DNA from: CAZJBS01 sp964544475 | GTDB taxonomy: Bacteria > CLD3 > SB21 | Length of the DNA: 64,000 nucleotides | Direction: 5' to 3' | Assembly (NCBI GenBank): GCA_964544475.1 | Contig: CAZJBS010000005.1 | Location: forward strand, 151,558 to 215,557 | In this document: positions 32,239-42,131 of the stretch, in pieces | How the letters are laid out: each line of letters begins with the position of its first letter | How positions within the stretch are numbered: the first letter of the stretch is position 1 | Notes under the pieces: model-generated | Seen by the model: only the letters and a program-made list of their open reading frames with translations | What the model was told of the DNA's origin: nothing | Database searches by the model: none | Program-made: the position numbers and the translations under genes

Positions 32239-34125
32239 TTACTTCTTCATCTTCGTCAGAATTTTTTCCATTTCATCCATCACGCGGTTCATTTTTTTCA
32301 TCGTCAGCTCAAACGGCTGAGACGTCGTCATGTCCACACCGGCTTTCTTGAGCAGATTGATCGCATAATCGGAACTGCCGGACCCGAGGAACTGAAGATA
32401 CTTCGGAATAAGTTCCTTGTCCCCGGCGAGGGCTTTCTCAGACAGCGCCGCCGACGCCGTGAAGGACGTGGCATACTGGAAGACGTAGTAATTGTAATAA
32501 AAATGAGGGATGTAGGCCCATTCGGTCTTGATCTCATCCCCGATCAGGCAGACGCCCTTGTCATGGCCGTAGTATTTCCTGACGATCCCTTCATAAATTT
32601 CATTGAAGCGATCGCCGGTCAGCGCCTCGCCCTTTTCCGCCAGTTCATGAATCTTCAATTCGAATTCTGCGAATTGGGTTTGGCGGAAAACCGTGCTCTT
32701 GATCCCTTCCAGGTAATTGCCCAGCAGGGATAGGCGGGCATTGTCATCTTTGATCTGCTTCAACATGTAGTCGATAAGCAGCGCCTCGTTGAATGTGGAG
32801 GCAACCTCGGCGACAAAAATGGGATAGTTGGCATTCACGAACGGCTGGTTCTTGTTGGAATAATAGGAGTGCATCGTGTGCCCGAGTTCATGCGCCAGGG
32901 TGCTCATGTCGGTGTACTGACCGGTGTAGTTCATCAACATATACGGATGCACATCATACGCTCCGCCGTTGGAATAGGCGCCGGAGCGTTTCCCGTCCGT
33001 GGGATACATGTCGATCCACCGTTCGGCAAAGGCCCGCCGGATGACGGCCACATAATCCTTGCCCAGAGGTTCCAGCGCCACGAGAATATTTTTTTCGGCG
33101 TCGTCCACGGAGTACTCCAGTTTGACGTCCTTGACCAATGGCGCGTAGAGATCGTAGTAATGCAGCGTGTCGAGCCCCAGTATGCGTTTCCGAAGGTTCA
33201 GATAGCGGTGAAATGTCGCCAGGTTGCCGTTGACATTATCAATCAGGCTGTGGTAGACCTGGGTCGGAATGTTGTTGGCATCCAGGGCGCTTTCCAGCGT
33301 GGAATTGTATTTCCGCGCCTTCATGTAGAACATGTCCTTCTTGATCTGCGCATACAACTGGGCGCCGAACGTCCTTCGGTATTCATTGAGTTTTCCGAAA
33401 TACGTCGCAAACACTTTTTTCCGATCCTCCCGGTTGGGGAGCGAACGGGACACGCCAAATGTCGCCTGGTCCAGTTTCAGCGTCGAACCGTCGGCCAGCG
33501 TGACGTCCGGAAACGGGAAATCGGCATTGGAAAAAATACCGTACACCGAACTCGGCGCGTCGGCCATCAGACCGGCGTCGGCAATGATCTTTTCTTCTTC
33601 GCGGCTGCCGGTGTGGGCTGTCCGCCGGATAATGTCATCCAGATAATGCCGGTAGATTTCCAGCTTCTTTTCCTTGCTCATGAATTCATCCACCGTCTTC
33701 GGATCCAATTTCAGGATTTCCGGCTCGATAAACGCCGACACCGCTCCGAACGTGGCTCCGATCTGGTTCATTTCCTGTTCCATCGCGGTGTATTTCGACA
33801 CGCGCGTGTCCTGGTCGGCATTCATGCTCGCGTAAACATAAATCTTGTTGTAGCGCTGGGCCAGCTGGCTCGACATTTCCAGACAACCCAGAAGTTGTGC
33901 CGGCGATTGGGCGAGCTTACCCTGGAATTGGGCCAGACCCGGTATGTCTTTGACCAGCTGGTCTTTCGCTTCGGTCCAGGCTTCGTCGGTTTTGAAAATA
34001 TCGGTCAGATTCCATTTGTATCGATCCGCCATTTTACTGCGGTCCTTCTCCTGGGCGGAGACCGTGTTCGTAAATGCCAGCATCAGCAGCAGCACCGGCA
34101 TGGATGTGAAGCGAAACAAGTGCAT
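32239..34125 (-). CDS. pepF: Exported oligoendopeptidase F (M3 family)
   Basis: 628 residues from the ATG at 34125, chosen for its AAAGGA site and the immediately following signal peptide (L-F-R-F-T-S-M-P-V-L-L-L-M-L-A, cleavage after V-S-A-Q). The M3 zinc site is L-A-H-E-L-G-H-T-M-H-S near residue 400, with the third ligand Glu about 25-30 residues on. The family cleaves peptides of roughly 6-20 residues. Export suggests a periplasmic nutritional role rather than the cytoplasmic one of classical PepF. It is convergent with the channel gene. Confidence 0.95.
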   Translation of the reverse strand: MHLFRFTSMPVLLLMLAFTNTVSAQEKDRSKMADRYKWNLTDIFKTDEAWTEAKDQLVKDIPGLAQFQGKLAQSPAQLLGCLEMSSQLAQRYNKIYVYASMNADQDTRVSKYTAMEQEMNQIGATFGAVSAFIEPEILKLDPKTVDEFMSKEKKLEIYRHYLDDIIRRTAHTGSREEEKIIADAGLMADAPSSVYGIFSNADFPFPDVTLADGSTLKLDQATFGVSRSLPNREDRKKVFATYFGKLNEYRRTFGAQLYAQIKKDMFYMKARKYNSTLESALDANNIPTQVYHSLIDNVNGNLATFHRYLNLRKRILGLDTLHYYDLYAPLVKDVKLEYSVDDAEKNILVALEPLGKDYVAVIRRAFAERWIDMYPTDGKRSGAYSNGGAYDVHPYMLMNYTGQYTDMSTLAHELGHTMHSYYSNKNQPFVNANYPIFVAEVASTFNEALLIDYMLKQIKDDNARLSLLGNYLEGIKSTVFRQTQFAEFELKIHELAEKGEALTGDRFNEIYEGIVRKYYGHDKGVCLIGDEIKTEWAYIPHFYYNYYVFQYATSFTASAALSEKALAGDKELIPKYLQFLGSGSSDYAINLLKKAGVDMTTSQPFELTMKKMNRVMDEMEKILTKMKK

Positions 34126-34188
34126 GACGATCCTTTCTTCATGGTACATTCCTTGGGATTAGATATCGGATTTATCATCAGGGAGAGT

Positions 34189-34923
34189 TCAGCCGAATTT
34201 AAGACCAATGGCCGCCAAACCGGTCTGCGTAAGAACCCAGACGAGCCAGAGGCCGATCACCAGTATGGCGGATTTCATTTTTGGGGACTTGTAAATAACA
34301 GACACGCCGATGATCAGTACGGCCAGTTGCCAGCACGTGAAAAGGTCGATTTTGCTGAGCAAGGTATACGACATGGACGTTATCGAAGCGTCCGGGATCA
34401 GGATACCGAGACCTGTGTCCACGCGCATGGTGTTTCTGGTGACCATCGCGGGCAGTTTCACCAGAGAGGCCAGAATTTCAATCAACCGGCTGTATCCAAG
34501 AACGGAAAGCACCACGGGGTATGCCACGGTTGCACCGAGAAATTTGTTGGCGCCCAGGCGAAGAAAAAGTCCACCCAGAAAAAACACGCCTCCGATGAGT
34601 ATGACGCCAATGGCCACGCCGACAAACCAGAATTTTTTCATCATACCAACCTGCATTTCGACAACCTGCTCCTTCTGGGAGTCCGCGATTTCCGACATGG
34701 TCATGATTTTTTCCCGTACGGCTTTTTCCTGTTCCTTTTGTATGACGTCTTTCATCAGAATCCCGACGGTGAGAAACACAGCCAGCGTCAGGATCAACGG
34801 CGTTATCCAGTCCGGTTTCGTGGCCAGCGATTGAAAAGTTTCGACCGGACTTATGAAAATATTAATAATCCGGCTGAATACATTCATTGATGGGCCTGGG
34901 GTCATGTTCTGAGCGGGTTCCAT
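34189..34923 (-). CDS. Yip1-family multi-pass membrane protein
   Basis: 244 residues. It starts with the Yip1-type amphipathic motif (I-F-I-S-P-V-E-T-F-Q-S-L-A-T-K-P-D-W), then five membrane helices: around 38-55, 90-115, 130-150, 190-210 and 215-235. Bacterial Yip1-domain proteins have no settled function. It is followed by pepF 64 bases downstream and preceded by an oxidoreductase gene. Confidence 0.8.
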   Translation of the reverse strand: MEPAQNMTPGPSMNVFSRIINIFISPVETFQSLATKPDWITPLILTLAVFLTVGILMKDVIQKEQEKAVREKIMTMSEIADSQKEQVVEMQVGMMKKFWFVGVAIGVILIGGVFFLGGLFLRLGANKFLGATVAYPVVLSVLGYSRLIEILASLVKLPAMVTRNTMRVDTGLGILIPDASITSMSYTLLSKIDLFTCWQLAVLIIGVSVIYKSPKMKSAILVIGLWLVWVLTQTGLAAIGLKFG

Positions 34924-34980
34924 GAGGGCGCCTCCAAATCTGGTTAGTTACGATGTTCACGTATTCAGAGTTTCGAATAA

Positions 34981-36003
34981 TTACAAAGTTTTTATCACGA
35001 TTTTGCCGAACTGGAGTCCGTCTTTCATGCATTCGAACGCCTGCCGAAAATCGCCCAACGGAAACACGCGATGGATGACCGGATGGATACGATGTTTCTT
35101 CACAAGCGACATCATTTCGCCGAAATCTTCCTCGTTGCCCATGGTCGATCCCAGGACCTGGATTTGTTTCCAGAAAATGCGACGCATGTCAATCATGGGT
35201 GGGTTTCCGGCCGTCGCGCCGTAGACGACGATTCTTCCGCCCGGATTGATCAGACCAAGTAGTTCGTTGAACCTGGGCCCGCCCGCGCCGTCGCACATCA
35301 GATCGACGCCGCCGGACTTGTTGAGGTCAGCCTGGCCTTTCTTGAATTCATCCTCCCGCATGTAGTTGATGCCAACCGTGGCGCCCATCTTCATAGCTTT
35401 GGCGATCTTTTCATCGCTGGATGACGTGACTGATACACGTGCGCCGGCAGCCAAAGCCATCTGAAAGATGACCGAGGCCACGCCGCCCCCAATCCCGCTG
35501 ATCAGAACCGATTCACCCTCCTGCAGGCGCCCTTTCGTGAATAGCGCACGATAAGCCGTCAGCCCTGCCAGTGGTATGGCAGCCGCTTCCTCCACGGTCA
35601 AGTGATCCGGCGAGGGCACAAGGTTCGCAACCGGCACTTTAACGAATTCAGCCAGTGTGCCCTGGTCGGGCATACCCAGAATCTTGTAATCCGAGGATTG
35701 GACTTTCTGATCCGGTCCCCAGTTGAGGCTTGGATTGATGATGACGGAGCGACCGACCCATGAATCCCATCGGGAGTGTCCAACGGAGTGGACGATGCCG
35801 GCTCCATCGGAACCGAGGATGACGGGAACGCGGATTTTGGCGTAAAGACCCTGGACGATCCACAAGTCCCGGTGATTCAGGGCGGCCGCCTTGACAGCCA
35901 CAACGGCTTCATCCGGCGATGGAACCGGAAAATCGACTTCCTGAATGGCCAGGTGATCGAGATTGCCGATATCCCGGCACACGATCGCTTTCATTGTCTT
36001 CAT
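34981..36003 (-). CDS. Zinc-independent MDR oxidoreductase (quinone-reductase-like)
   Basis: 340 residues. An N-terminal GroES-like domain (A-A-L-N-H-R-D-L-W-I, G-S-D-G-A-G-I-V) is followed by a Rossmann domain with G-I-G-G-G-V-A for NAD(P)H. The catalytic zinc Cys of alcohol dehydrogenases is replaced by N-H-R-D, and the structural-zinc cysteines are absent, so a quinone- or enoyl-reductase activity is more likely than alcohol oxidation. It precedes the Yip1 gene by 57 bases and follows the bacilliredoxin gene by 45. Confidence 0.8.
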   Translation of the reverse strand: MKTMKAIVCRDIGNLDHLAIQEVDFPVPSPDEAVVAVKAAALNHRDLWIVQGLYAKIRVPVILGSDGAGIVHSVGHSRWDSWVGRSVIINPSLNWGPDQKVQSSDYKILGMPDQGTLAEFVKVPVANLVPSPDHLTVEEAAAIPLAGLTAYRALFTKGRLQEGESVLISGIGGGVASVIFQMALAAGARVSVTSSSDEKIAKAMKMGATVGINYMREDEFKKGQADLNKSGGVDLMCDGAGGPRFNELLGLINPGGRIVVYGATAGNPPMIDMRRIFWKQIQVLGSTMGNEEDFGEMMSLVKKHRIHPVIHRVFPLGDFRQAFECMKDGLQFGKIVIKTL

Positions 36004-36048
36004 CGGGCTATGGTCATTGGGTCCGGCGGGCTTTATGGAAGGTTGCCA

Positions 36049-36489
36049 TTATCCCTGTTCGACCTCTGCCGTCCGGCAATGTTTTTCAAAGGCGGCCACG
36101 AGGCTGTTGGCCACATCCATGGCGGAGCGGCCTTCGATCTGGTGACGCGGCAGAAACCACACGGGTTTGCCGTCGCGGAACATCGCGATCGATGGCGAGG
36201 ACGGCGGCACATCACTGATCAGCGAACGAAAACGTGCGGTGGCGTCCAGGTCCTGGCCGGCGAATACCGTCAAAAAATGGTCCGGGCGTACCGGGTGTTC
36301 CATGGCAAGCGCCATACCGGGTCTGGCCATTCCCGCCGCGCAACCACAAACCGAATTCACAAAAACCAGCACGTGGCCTTTGAGGGTTGTGACCGCTTCT
36401 TCGACGGCTTTGGAAGATCTCAACTCGGTGAAACCGAGTCGCGTCAGTTCTTCACGCATGGGCGCGACGATTCTTTCGTCGTATGGCAT
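36049..36489 (-). CDS. BrxA/BrxB-family bacilliredoxin
   Basis: 146 residues. The thioredoxin-like fold carries the C-G-C active site in N-S-V-C-G-C-A-A-G-M-A-R-P near residue 49, the hallmark of YphP/YqiW proteins, with conserved S-P-S-I-A-M-F later. These de-bacillithiolate proteins or act as thiol isomerases. It implies bacillithiol or a similar thiol in this organism. Start ATG 36489 with AAAGGAG upstream. Confidence 0.9.
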   Translation of the reverse strand: MPYDERIVAPMREELTRLGFTELRSSKAVEEAVTTLKGHVLVFVNSVCGCAAGMARPGMALAMEHPVRPDHFLTVFAGQDLDATARFRSLISDVPPSSPSIAMFRDGKPVWFLPRHQIEGRSAMDVANSLVAAFEKHCRTAEVEQG

Positions 36490-36614
36490 ATACTCTCCTT
36501 TTCACAGGTTACAAGTTGACGGCAGAAGATACCGGATTCATCAAACTTTGTCAAATGATAGCGTGAAAAGATGGCCTTTGTTCGACGCCGGTCATCTGAC
36601 GCGCCCTTAACGCC

Positions 36615-36639
36615 AACAGGCGCCTCATCGGCGCCTGTT
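36615..36639. terminator. GC-rich hairpin downstream of the discoidin/DM9 gene
   Basis: AACAGGCGCC pairs perfectly with GGCGCCTGTT around five bases, 26 bases after the stop of the leftward gene. The U-run on that strand is weak, so termination efficiency is uncertain. Confidence 0.45.
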
Positions 36640-36664
36640 TGATTCCATTCCGGTATTATAAAGG

Positions 36665-38809
36665 CTACTCAACGACCTTGAAGGCATACCGCGCCTTCAC
36701 CGTGTAATCGGAACTGCTGAAATAGCCGCGCACTTCGTAGTCCCCGGGCTCAAGACCCCAGGTGAACTCAAATTCGAGTTTGCCGGACTTACCTTTGGTA
36801 TATTGGTACGTGCCCCAATCATCATCCCGGTTCCCTTTCTGCACAATATTGACCCACGCGCCCGATGTCACCGGAAAGTCGTTATACTCGACAATGATCT
36901 TATCATCTTTCCTGTACACCGGTTTCATCGCCCGCACGTAGACGCCGGTTGGTTTTTCCTCCGCCAGATCGGCGGTCCGGACGTCGGTGTATTCGATCGG
37001 CGTGTTCCAACTCGACAATGCGAAGAAGCGGACATTGCCAAGGAAATTGGCGTCCCTGGTTTCGATGATGACATTTTGCCCGACGACATTGCCATAGCCC
37101 GCGGCAATCACGCCCTTGTCTTTGTCCACCATGGCCCAATAGTCGGCGGCCAGGCCGGGTTTGCGGATGGCGCCTGCGGTTTCATGAATGGGTGAACCTT
37201 GAGAACGTCTGCGAATCGCACACTTCGTGTTGTCCCAGCCTCCAATGACGATTTCGTACATGGGATCCATTGTTTTCGCGGCGTCCGCAAAAGCGATGTG
37301 AATGTCATTCCTGGCCGAGGCTTTGAAAAGAACGGCGGCCTTTCCGGCGGTCGGCAACTGCCATTTGTCGGCCCAGGAAGTGTAGGCGCCCAGCTGGCCT
37401 TTCGACGAATAACCGGACGCGTTCCAATCGCTTTGCGGAATGATGATTGTGGCGGTTTTGGAATTGCCATCCTCGGTGGCGGCACCTGATTTTGTGGCGG
37501 TCTTGAGCAACGTGTTTAGATCCCTTTCGCTGTTGGCGATGAGATCCTGGAAAAACGGAACCCGATTGATGTTGCCGTTCTTCAGGGTAATCACCTGCTG
37601 AAGCAAGGCCTGAAGTTCCTGCTTCTTGCCGGTCAGGAAATCGGACGACTGATTCTGATACGTACTGGCGATCCGGGCAGCCGTCCCCAGGACGGTCAGA
37701 GCGAGGTCCGTTTCGTCCTGCGGTACTCCCATCATGCCGATCATCATCTTGACTTCTTTTGGCAATTTCAGTTTTGTGGCGCTTTCTGACTGGTCCACGG
37801 CAACGTCACCGCTTTTCTCTTCAATAATGACTTTCGCCCCTTCGGTCTTGCCGGAGACGAGTATGTAGATTTTTTCATTGAGGACGATTTCCTGACCGCC
37901 CCATCCGATGTTGCAGGCATTGGCCCACAATTTTCCGCAATGCTCACCGCCCTGGTAGGCGTGTTTGGCTATGTAGAGCGGCTGGCGTCCGCCGGCATCA
38001 TTCTGGCCGCCCGGTATCGCATTGGCAGGCACCGATCCGCGGTATTCAACCCATGCCACGGTATTCGGCGCAGCGGTCAAGACTTCGAATCCGCTGTTGA
38101 TGGAATATTCCTTGCCTCCCCAGCCGATGTTGCAGAAGCCACCGGGCAGCACTTTCCCGGGATGCACGCCACCCTGAAAGGGCATGCGTCCGACAAACAG
38201 TGGTTGCCCGTTTTCGGTTCCTCCAACAACGGCGTTAGCCGGAATGGTACCCTCATAAGGAACCCAACGGACCGTGGATACCGTATGGACAGCAGAAGGC
38301 TCGCCGTACACTTCGACCTCGTCCAGGTGAAAATGCTCGTTGGAAGTGATTTGCAGTCTGACATAACGGCCCGCCGCGCCATTCACCGGTACCTTCAGAG
38401 CGTTGTTATTCATGACACCGCCAAAAACCGATCCGTTATGGGTGTAGATCGTCCGAAAATCGGCGCCATTGTCCGAGAGCAACACCTGAATCGTGCGGGC
38501 GCGCTCGGCGCAACAATCGGTGCGGTTGAAAATCACGACCTGATCCAACGCGTACATCGCGCCAAGGTCCACCTGCCACCACGCGGGCCCCGGGCCCGTG
38601 TGGAAACCAAAGCTGCCGTTCTTCACTCCATCCACGGCGCCCTGTTCGCTATTGGACCACTGTGAGCGACTGCTCTGGGCGCAAGGTTTACCCAGGGCAA
38701 GATTCACCTGATCGACGGTCTTGATGCCCTTCGCTTTCTGGCCATACACGATCGCGCCCTGCAGTGAAACCACCAGAGCCATGACGCAGAAGAACCGTTC
38801 CAATTTCAT
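36665..38809 (-). CDS. Exported F5/8C-DM9-FA-domain protein
   Basis: 714 residues from the ATG at 38809 (GGAGG upstream). Signal peptide to about 24 (V-V-S-L-Q-G-A-I-V-Y-G-Q). Residues about 33-170 match a discoidin/F5-8 type C sugar- or lipid-binding domain (N-L-A-L-G-K-P, W-W-Q-V-D-L-G). Residues 181-318 are two DM9 repeats (W-V-P-Y-E-G-T-I-P-A-N-A and W-V-E-Y-R-G-S-V-P-A-N-A, each ending in C-N-I-G-W-G-G). About 475-610 resembles the farnesoic-acid O-methyltransferase-like (FA) domain, with a C-terminal beta sandwich. DM9 and FA domains are mostly known from animal lectin-like proteins. Likely a surface carbohydrate-binding protein; the FA domain is not expected to be a methyltransferase. 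Confidence 0.8.
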   Translation of the reverse strand: MKLERFFCVMALVVSLQGAIVYGQKAKGIKTVDQVNLALGKPCAQSSRSQWSNSEQGAVDGVKNGSFGFHTGPGPAWWQVDLGAMYALDQVVIFNRTDCCAERARTIQVLLSDNGADFRTIYTHNGSVFGGVMNNNALKVPVNGAAGRYVRLQITSNEHFHLDEVEVYGEPSAVHTVSTVRWVPYEGTIPANAVVGGTENGQPLFVGRMPFQGGVHPGKVLPGGFCNIGWGGKEYSINSGFEVLTAAPNTVAWVEYRGSVPANAIPGGQNDAGGRQPLYIAKHAYQGGEHCGKLWANACNIGWGGQEIVLNEKIYILVSGKTEGAKVIIEEKSGDVAVDQSESATKLKLPKEVKMMIGMMGVPQDETDLALTVLGTAARIASTYQNQSSDFLTGKKQELQALLQQVITLKNGNINRVPFFQDLIANSERDLNTLLKTATKSGAATEDGNSKTATIIIPQSDWNASGYSSKGQLGAYTSWADKWQLPTAGKAAVLFKASARNDIHIAFADAAKTMDPMYEIVIGGWDNTKCAIRRRSQGSPIHETAGAIRKPGLAADYWAMVDKDKGVIAAGYGNVVGQNVIIETRDANFLGNVRFFALSSWNTPIEYTDVRTADLAEEKPTGVYVRAMKPVYRKDDKIIVEYNDFPVTSGAWVNIVQKGNRDDDWGTYQYTKGKSGKLEFEFTWGLEPGDYEVRGYFSSSDYTVKARYAFKVVE

Positions 38810-39054
38810 GACGACCTCCATTGTAGTTGCGAATTGAAATACGAAGTATCAGAAGATGAAGAGCATATGATGGCCACGGCCCGTTGGAGGCGCCTCGGCT
38901 CTGATGGACTCAAAACAGATTGAAGACATTGAAAAATCGGAATGGATATTCGGGAACGGCGGGAAGTAAATCAAGAATTTTCCATCCGAAAATATCACAA
39001 AAGGACTCATTTATCCCCCGTGCGTCCTGGTGATTCCGTTGGAAGCCTGGCCTG

Positions 39055-39462
39055 TCAGGAGACAGAATCACCTTTCCCCGGACAGGTCAGCAGGATTTTT
39101 CCGAAGTGCGGATATTTGATCTCGATCTTCGTCTTCACGCCATAGCCAATCAGAGTTTCTACCGTATCAGGTCTGAAAATATCCGGTGGAGCGTCGAGAG
39201 GGTGGACCAGAAAGGAAATGATGAACACGTCTTTTTGCGCGCTGAGACCAATGTGAAGGATCGCGGTACTCAGACTGCGCAAATAGTTGATGATGTAGTT
39301 GACGGAGCGGATGAATGGCCTGGGGTCATCCGTGACCAAACTACAATTCAAATCAAGGCAGAGATCGGCCTGCAGGTCTTTCTCGTCGTTGATGAGAAGG
39401 AGCAGTTTTTTCAGATCGATCGCCGGCACCAGGCAGCCTGAGTTTGGTATGATCGCCGACAA
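39055..39462 (-). CDS. Hypothetical protein at the end of the che-hisS-radA operon
   Basis: 135 residues from a TTG four bases after the radA stop; no ATG is available in the frame. Residues 18-110 alternate helices and strands (L-K-K-L-L-L-L-I-N-D, F-I-R-S-V-N-Y-I-I-N-Y-L, V-F-I-I-S-F-L-V), a little like the helix-strand layout of a GHKL fold but without its motifs. Function unknown. Tight spacing favours co-translation with radA. Confidence 0.5.
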   Translation of the reverse strand: MSAIIPNSGCLVPAIDLKKLLLLINDEKDLQADLCLDLNCSLVTDDPRPFIRSVNYIINYLRSLSTAILHIGLSAQKDVFIISFLVHPLDAPPDIFRPDTVETLIGYGVKTKIEIKYPHFGKILLTCPGKGDSVS

Positions 39463-39468
39463 GGAAAA

Positions 39469-40866
39469 CTAGAATTCCGTCATCGCCCGGATGGCTTCGT
39501 CCACGCGCCGAACGCCAATCAGCCGGACGTCCTTGATGGGTTCCACATCCTTGAGGTTGCTTTTTGGAAGGATGATTTTGGAGAACCCAAGTTTGGCGGC
39601 TTCCCGCAACCGACGATCGGCATGACTCACGGCGCGCACTTCCCCGCCAAGTCCGACTTCGCCGATGATGGCGCCATGCGGATCGATCAGGATATCGTTG
39701 GCGCTGGAGGCAATGGCCGCCGCCACACCAAGATCCAGCGCAGGTTCGTCGGCCCTCAGACCGCCGGCGATGTTTAGAAAAACGTCCGACTGACCCAGCG
39801 CCACGCGGCATCGCTTTTCCAGAACGGCCAGCAGTAACTGAAGCCGGCGCACGTCAAAACCGGACGTCGTGCGCTGGGGCATGCCGTAACTGCTCGGACT
39901 CGCCAACGCCTGCACTTCGACCAACAACACGCGTGAGCCCTCGACCAGTGGCACAACGACGCTGCCGGAGTGCCGACCGTCGCGTTCGGACAGGAACAGC
40001 TCGGATGGGTTCGCGATTTCCACCAGGCCCCTGTCGCGCATTTCGAAAATGCCGATTTCATTGGTGGAACCGAAACGATTCTTGACGGCCCGAAGGATGC
40101 GGAACAGATGATTCTGGTCGCCTTCAAATTGCAGTACCGTATCAACAATGTGTTCCAGTACTTTCGGTCCGGCAATGGCGCCGTCCTTGGTGACATGACC
40201 CACGAGGAAAATGGATACATGCCGGCTTTTGGCCAGGTGCATCAGGAGCGCCGTGCATTCCCTGACCTGGCTGACGCTACCGGGCGCGCTCTCGATCTCC
40301 TCGCGATAGAGCGTCTGAATTGAATCGATGACAACGACGCCGGGTTTGGCTTTCAGAATGGCCTGCAGAATCTTTGTCAGATTGGTCTCGGCCAACACGA
40401 GCATGGCCTGCCGGCCATTGCCAAGCCGGTCGGCGCGCGATTTGATCTGATGGAGGGATTCCTCACCTGAGACATACAGGGTTTTCATGGGAAGGCGAGC
40501 GGCCATCTGCAACATCAGCGTGGACTTTCCAATGCCGGGTTCACCACCCACCAGTACGAGCGAACCCCTCACGATGCCTCCGCCGAGAACGCGGTCGAAT
40601 TCCGGTATGGTCGTCGACACCCGCTGATCGGGAAGCACCTCCACCTCGGCCAGGGAGACGGCTTCCGATAAATCCACGAGTGAGGCGCTGTCCAACCCCC
40701 GGAGATCTTTCAAGATTCTGTCCGGAGCGCGCGAGCCGCCCGGTTCGGATGGTACGGTCTCTTCGACAAAAGCGTTCCACGTGCCGCAATCGGGACACCT
40801 GCCAAGAGTCTTGCCGGACCGGTATCCGCAGGATTGGCAGACGAAGTAGATTTTGGAGCGAGCCAT
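39469..40866 (-). CDS. radA: DNA repair/recombination ATPase RadA (Sms)
   Basis: 465 residues from the ATG at 40866, where the protein begins directly with its zinc finger (C-Q-S-C-G and C-P-D-C-G); the longer reading has no support. Walker A is G-G-E-P-G-I-G-K-S, the RadA signature K-N-R-F-G-S-T-N-E-I-G follows near 255, and the C-terminal third is a Lon-protease-like domain. RadA is a branch-migration helicase in recombination. The start is two bases after the hisS stop. Confidence 0.97.
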   Translation of the reverse strand: MARSKIYFVCQSCGYRSGKTLGRCPDCGTWNAFVEETVPSEPGGSRAPDRILKDLRGLDSASLVDLSEAVSLAEVEVLPDQRVSTTIPEFDRVLGGGIVRGSLVLVGGEPGIGKSTLMLQMAARLPMKTLYVSGEESLHQIKSRADRLGNGRQAMLVLAETNLTKILQAILKAKPGVVVIDSIQTLYREEIESAPGSVSQVRECTALLMHLAKSRHVSIFLVGHVTKDGAIAGPKVLEHIVDTVLQFEGDQNHLFRILRAVKNRFGSTNEIGIFEMRDRGLVEIANPSELFLSERDGRHSGSVVVPLVEGSRVLLVEVQALASPSSYGMPQRTTSGFDVRRLQLLLAVLEKRCRVALGQSDVFLNIAGGLRADEPALDLGVAAAIASSANDILIDPHGAIIGEVGLGGEVRAVSHADRRLREAAKLGFSKIILPKSNLKDVEPIKDVRLIGVRRVDEAIRAMTEF

Positions 40867-40868
40867 GA

Positions 40869-42131
40869 TTATGGCAGGCGGGCGGCCAGGAAGCCCACCA
40901 ATTCGGTCAGTGTAACCTCTTCCTGTGCCCCTGTGGCCATGTCTTTGACAACGCAACTGTTCTTTGCCATTTCATTGTCGCCGAGAATGACCGTGAATTT
41001 CGCCTGTTGACGATTGGCGTCCCTCATCTGGGCCTTCATGCTGCGGTTGAGATAATCGATTTCACAGCGAAGGCCATGCCGTCGCAGGGACTGGACATAC
41101 GGGACGCCACAGACCATGGCCTGCGGGCCCAGAGCAACCAGATACACGTCCAGCGAACCTGCATCGCCAAATCCCAACCCTTCCGCTTCCATGACGATCA
41201 GCAGCCTCTCCAGGCCGGCGGCGAATCCTACAGCCGGCGTGGGCTTTCCCCCGAGGATTTCGGCCAACAAATCATACCGGCCGCCGCCGCCCAACGCATT
41301 CTGCGATCCCAAATTCGCGCTCTGGATTTCATACGCCGTTCTGGTATAATAATCCAGACCCCGAACCAATCGGCCATCCACTTCGTACGTCACATCCAGA
41401 CGATCCAACACCGACGCGACGCGCTCAAAGTGGGCGCGGCAGTCGTCGCACAGAGCCTGCATCATCAACGGTGCGTCGGTCGTTGCTTCGACGTCCCGTT
41501 CGTCCTTGGAATCCAGGATGCGCATCGGATTGGTGTCCAGCCTTTTTTGGCTTTCCAGGCTCAAGCGCTCCCGTCGGGCGGACAGGAATGTTTTCAGTTT
41601 CTCACGGTAGGCCGGCCGGCACTCGGGGCACCCGACACTGTTCACTTTGAAACTGAGATTCCTGAGTCCCAGTTCCTGATAGACCGTCATGGCCACTATC
41701 ATGGTCTCGACATCCTGTTCCGGCGCCGAACTACCCATCGCTTCCACGCCAAATTGCGTGAATTGACGCAGGCGACCTTTTTGCGGGCGTTCCTGTCGGA
41801 ACATCGGGCCAATATAGTAAAATTTGTGATGGGGCAATTGGTCGCCCAGGCTGTTTTCAATGTACGACCGGACGACCGACGCGGTCATTTCTGGCCGCAA
41901 GGTCAGACTCTCCTGGCCTTTGTCGAGAAACGTGTACATTTCCTTGCCAACGACATCCGTACCTTCTCCAATGCCACGTGAAAACAGTTCGGTATGCTCA
42001 AACATCGGCGTGCGGATTTCCGCGTAGTTGAAACGCCGCATGACATCCCGGATCTTGTGCTCGACATAATGCCATTTGTGGATCTCGGTTGGAAGGACAT
42101 CCTTGGTGCCTGTGGGAATACGATACCTCAA
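40869..42131 (-). CDS. hisS: Histidyl-tRNA synthetase
   Basis: 420 residues. Class II motif 2 (F-R-Q-E-R-P-Q-K-G-R-L-R-Q-F) and the HisRS signatures L-V-R-G-L-D-Y-Y-T-R and A-V-G-F-A-A-G-L-E-R are present, with an anticodon-binding C-terminus. It charges tRNA-His in the cytoplasm. The start overlaps the stop of the chemoreceptor gene (ATGA) and radA follows after two bases, so this housekeeping gene shares a transcript with the chemosensory genes. Confidence 0.97.
   Translation of the reverse strand: MRYRIPTGTKDVLPTEIHKWHYVEHKIRDVMRRFNYAEIRTPMFEHTELFSRGIGEGTDVVGKEMYTFLDKGQESLTLRPEMTASVVRSYIENSLGDQLPHHKFYYIGPMFRQERPQKGRLRQFTQFGVEAMGSSAPEQDVETMIVAMTVYQELGLRNLSFKVNSVGCPECRPAYREKLKTFLSARRERLSLESQKRLDTNPMRILDSKDERDVEATTDAPLMMQALCDDCRAHFERVASVLDRLDVTYEVDGRLVRGLDYYTRTAYEIQSANLGSQNALGGGGRYDLLAEILGGKPTPAVGFAAGLERLLIVMEAEGLGFGDAGSLDVYLVALGPQAMVCGVPYVQSLRRHGLRCEIDYLNRSMKAQMRDANRQQAKFTVILGDNEMAKNSCVVKDMATGAQEEVTLTELVGFLAARLP

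Noticed and set aside
32869..34890. Long open frame on the plus strand opposite pepF and the Yip1 gene
   Set aside because: It is the complement of two clear genes with catalytic motifs and signal peptide; its own translation has no domain and is His/Arg/Gln-rich, as antisense frames are.
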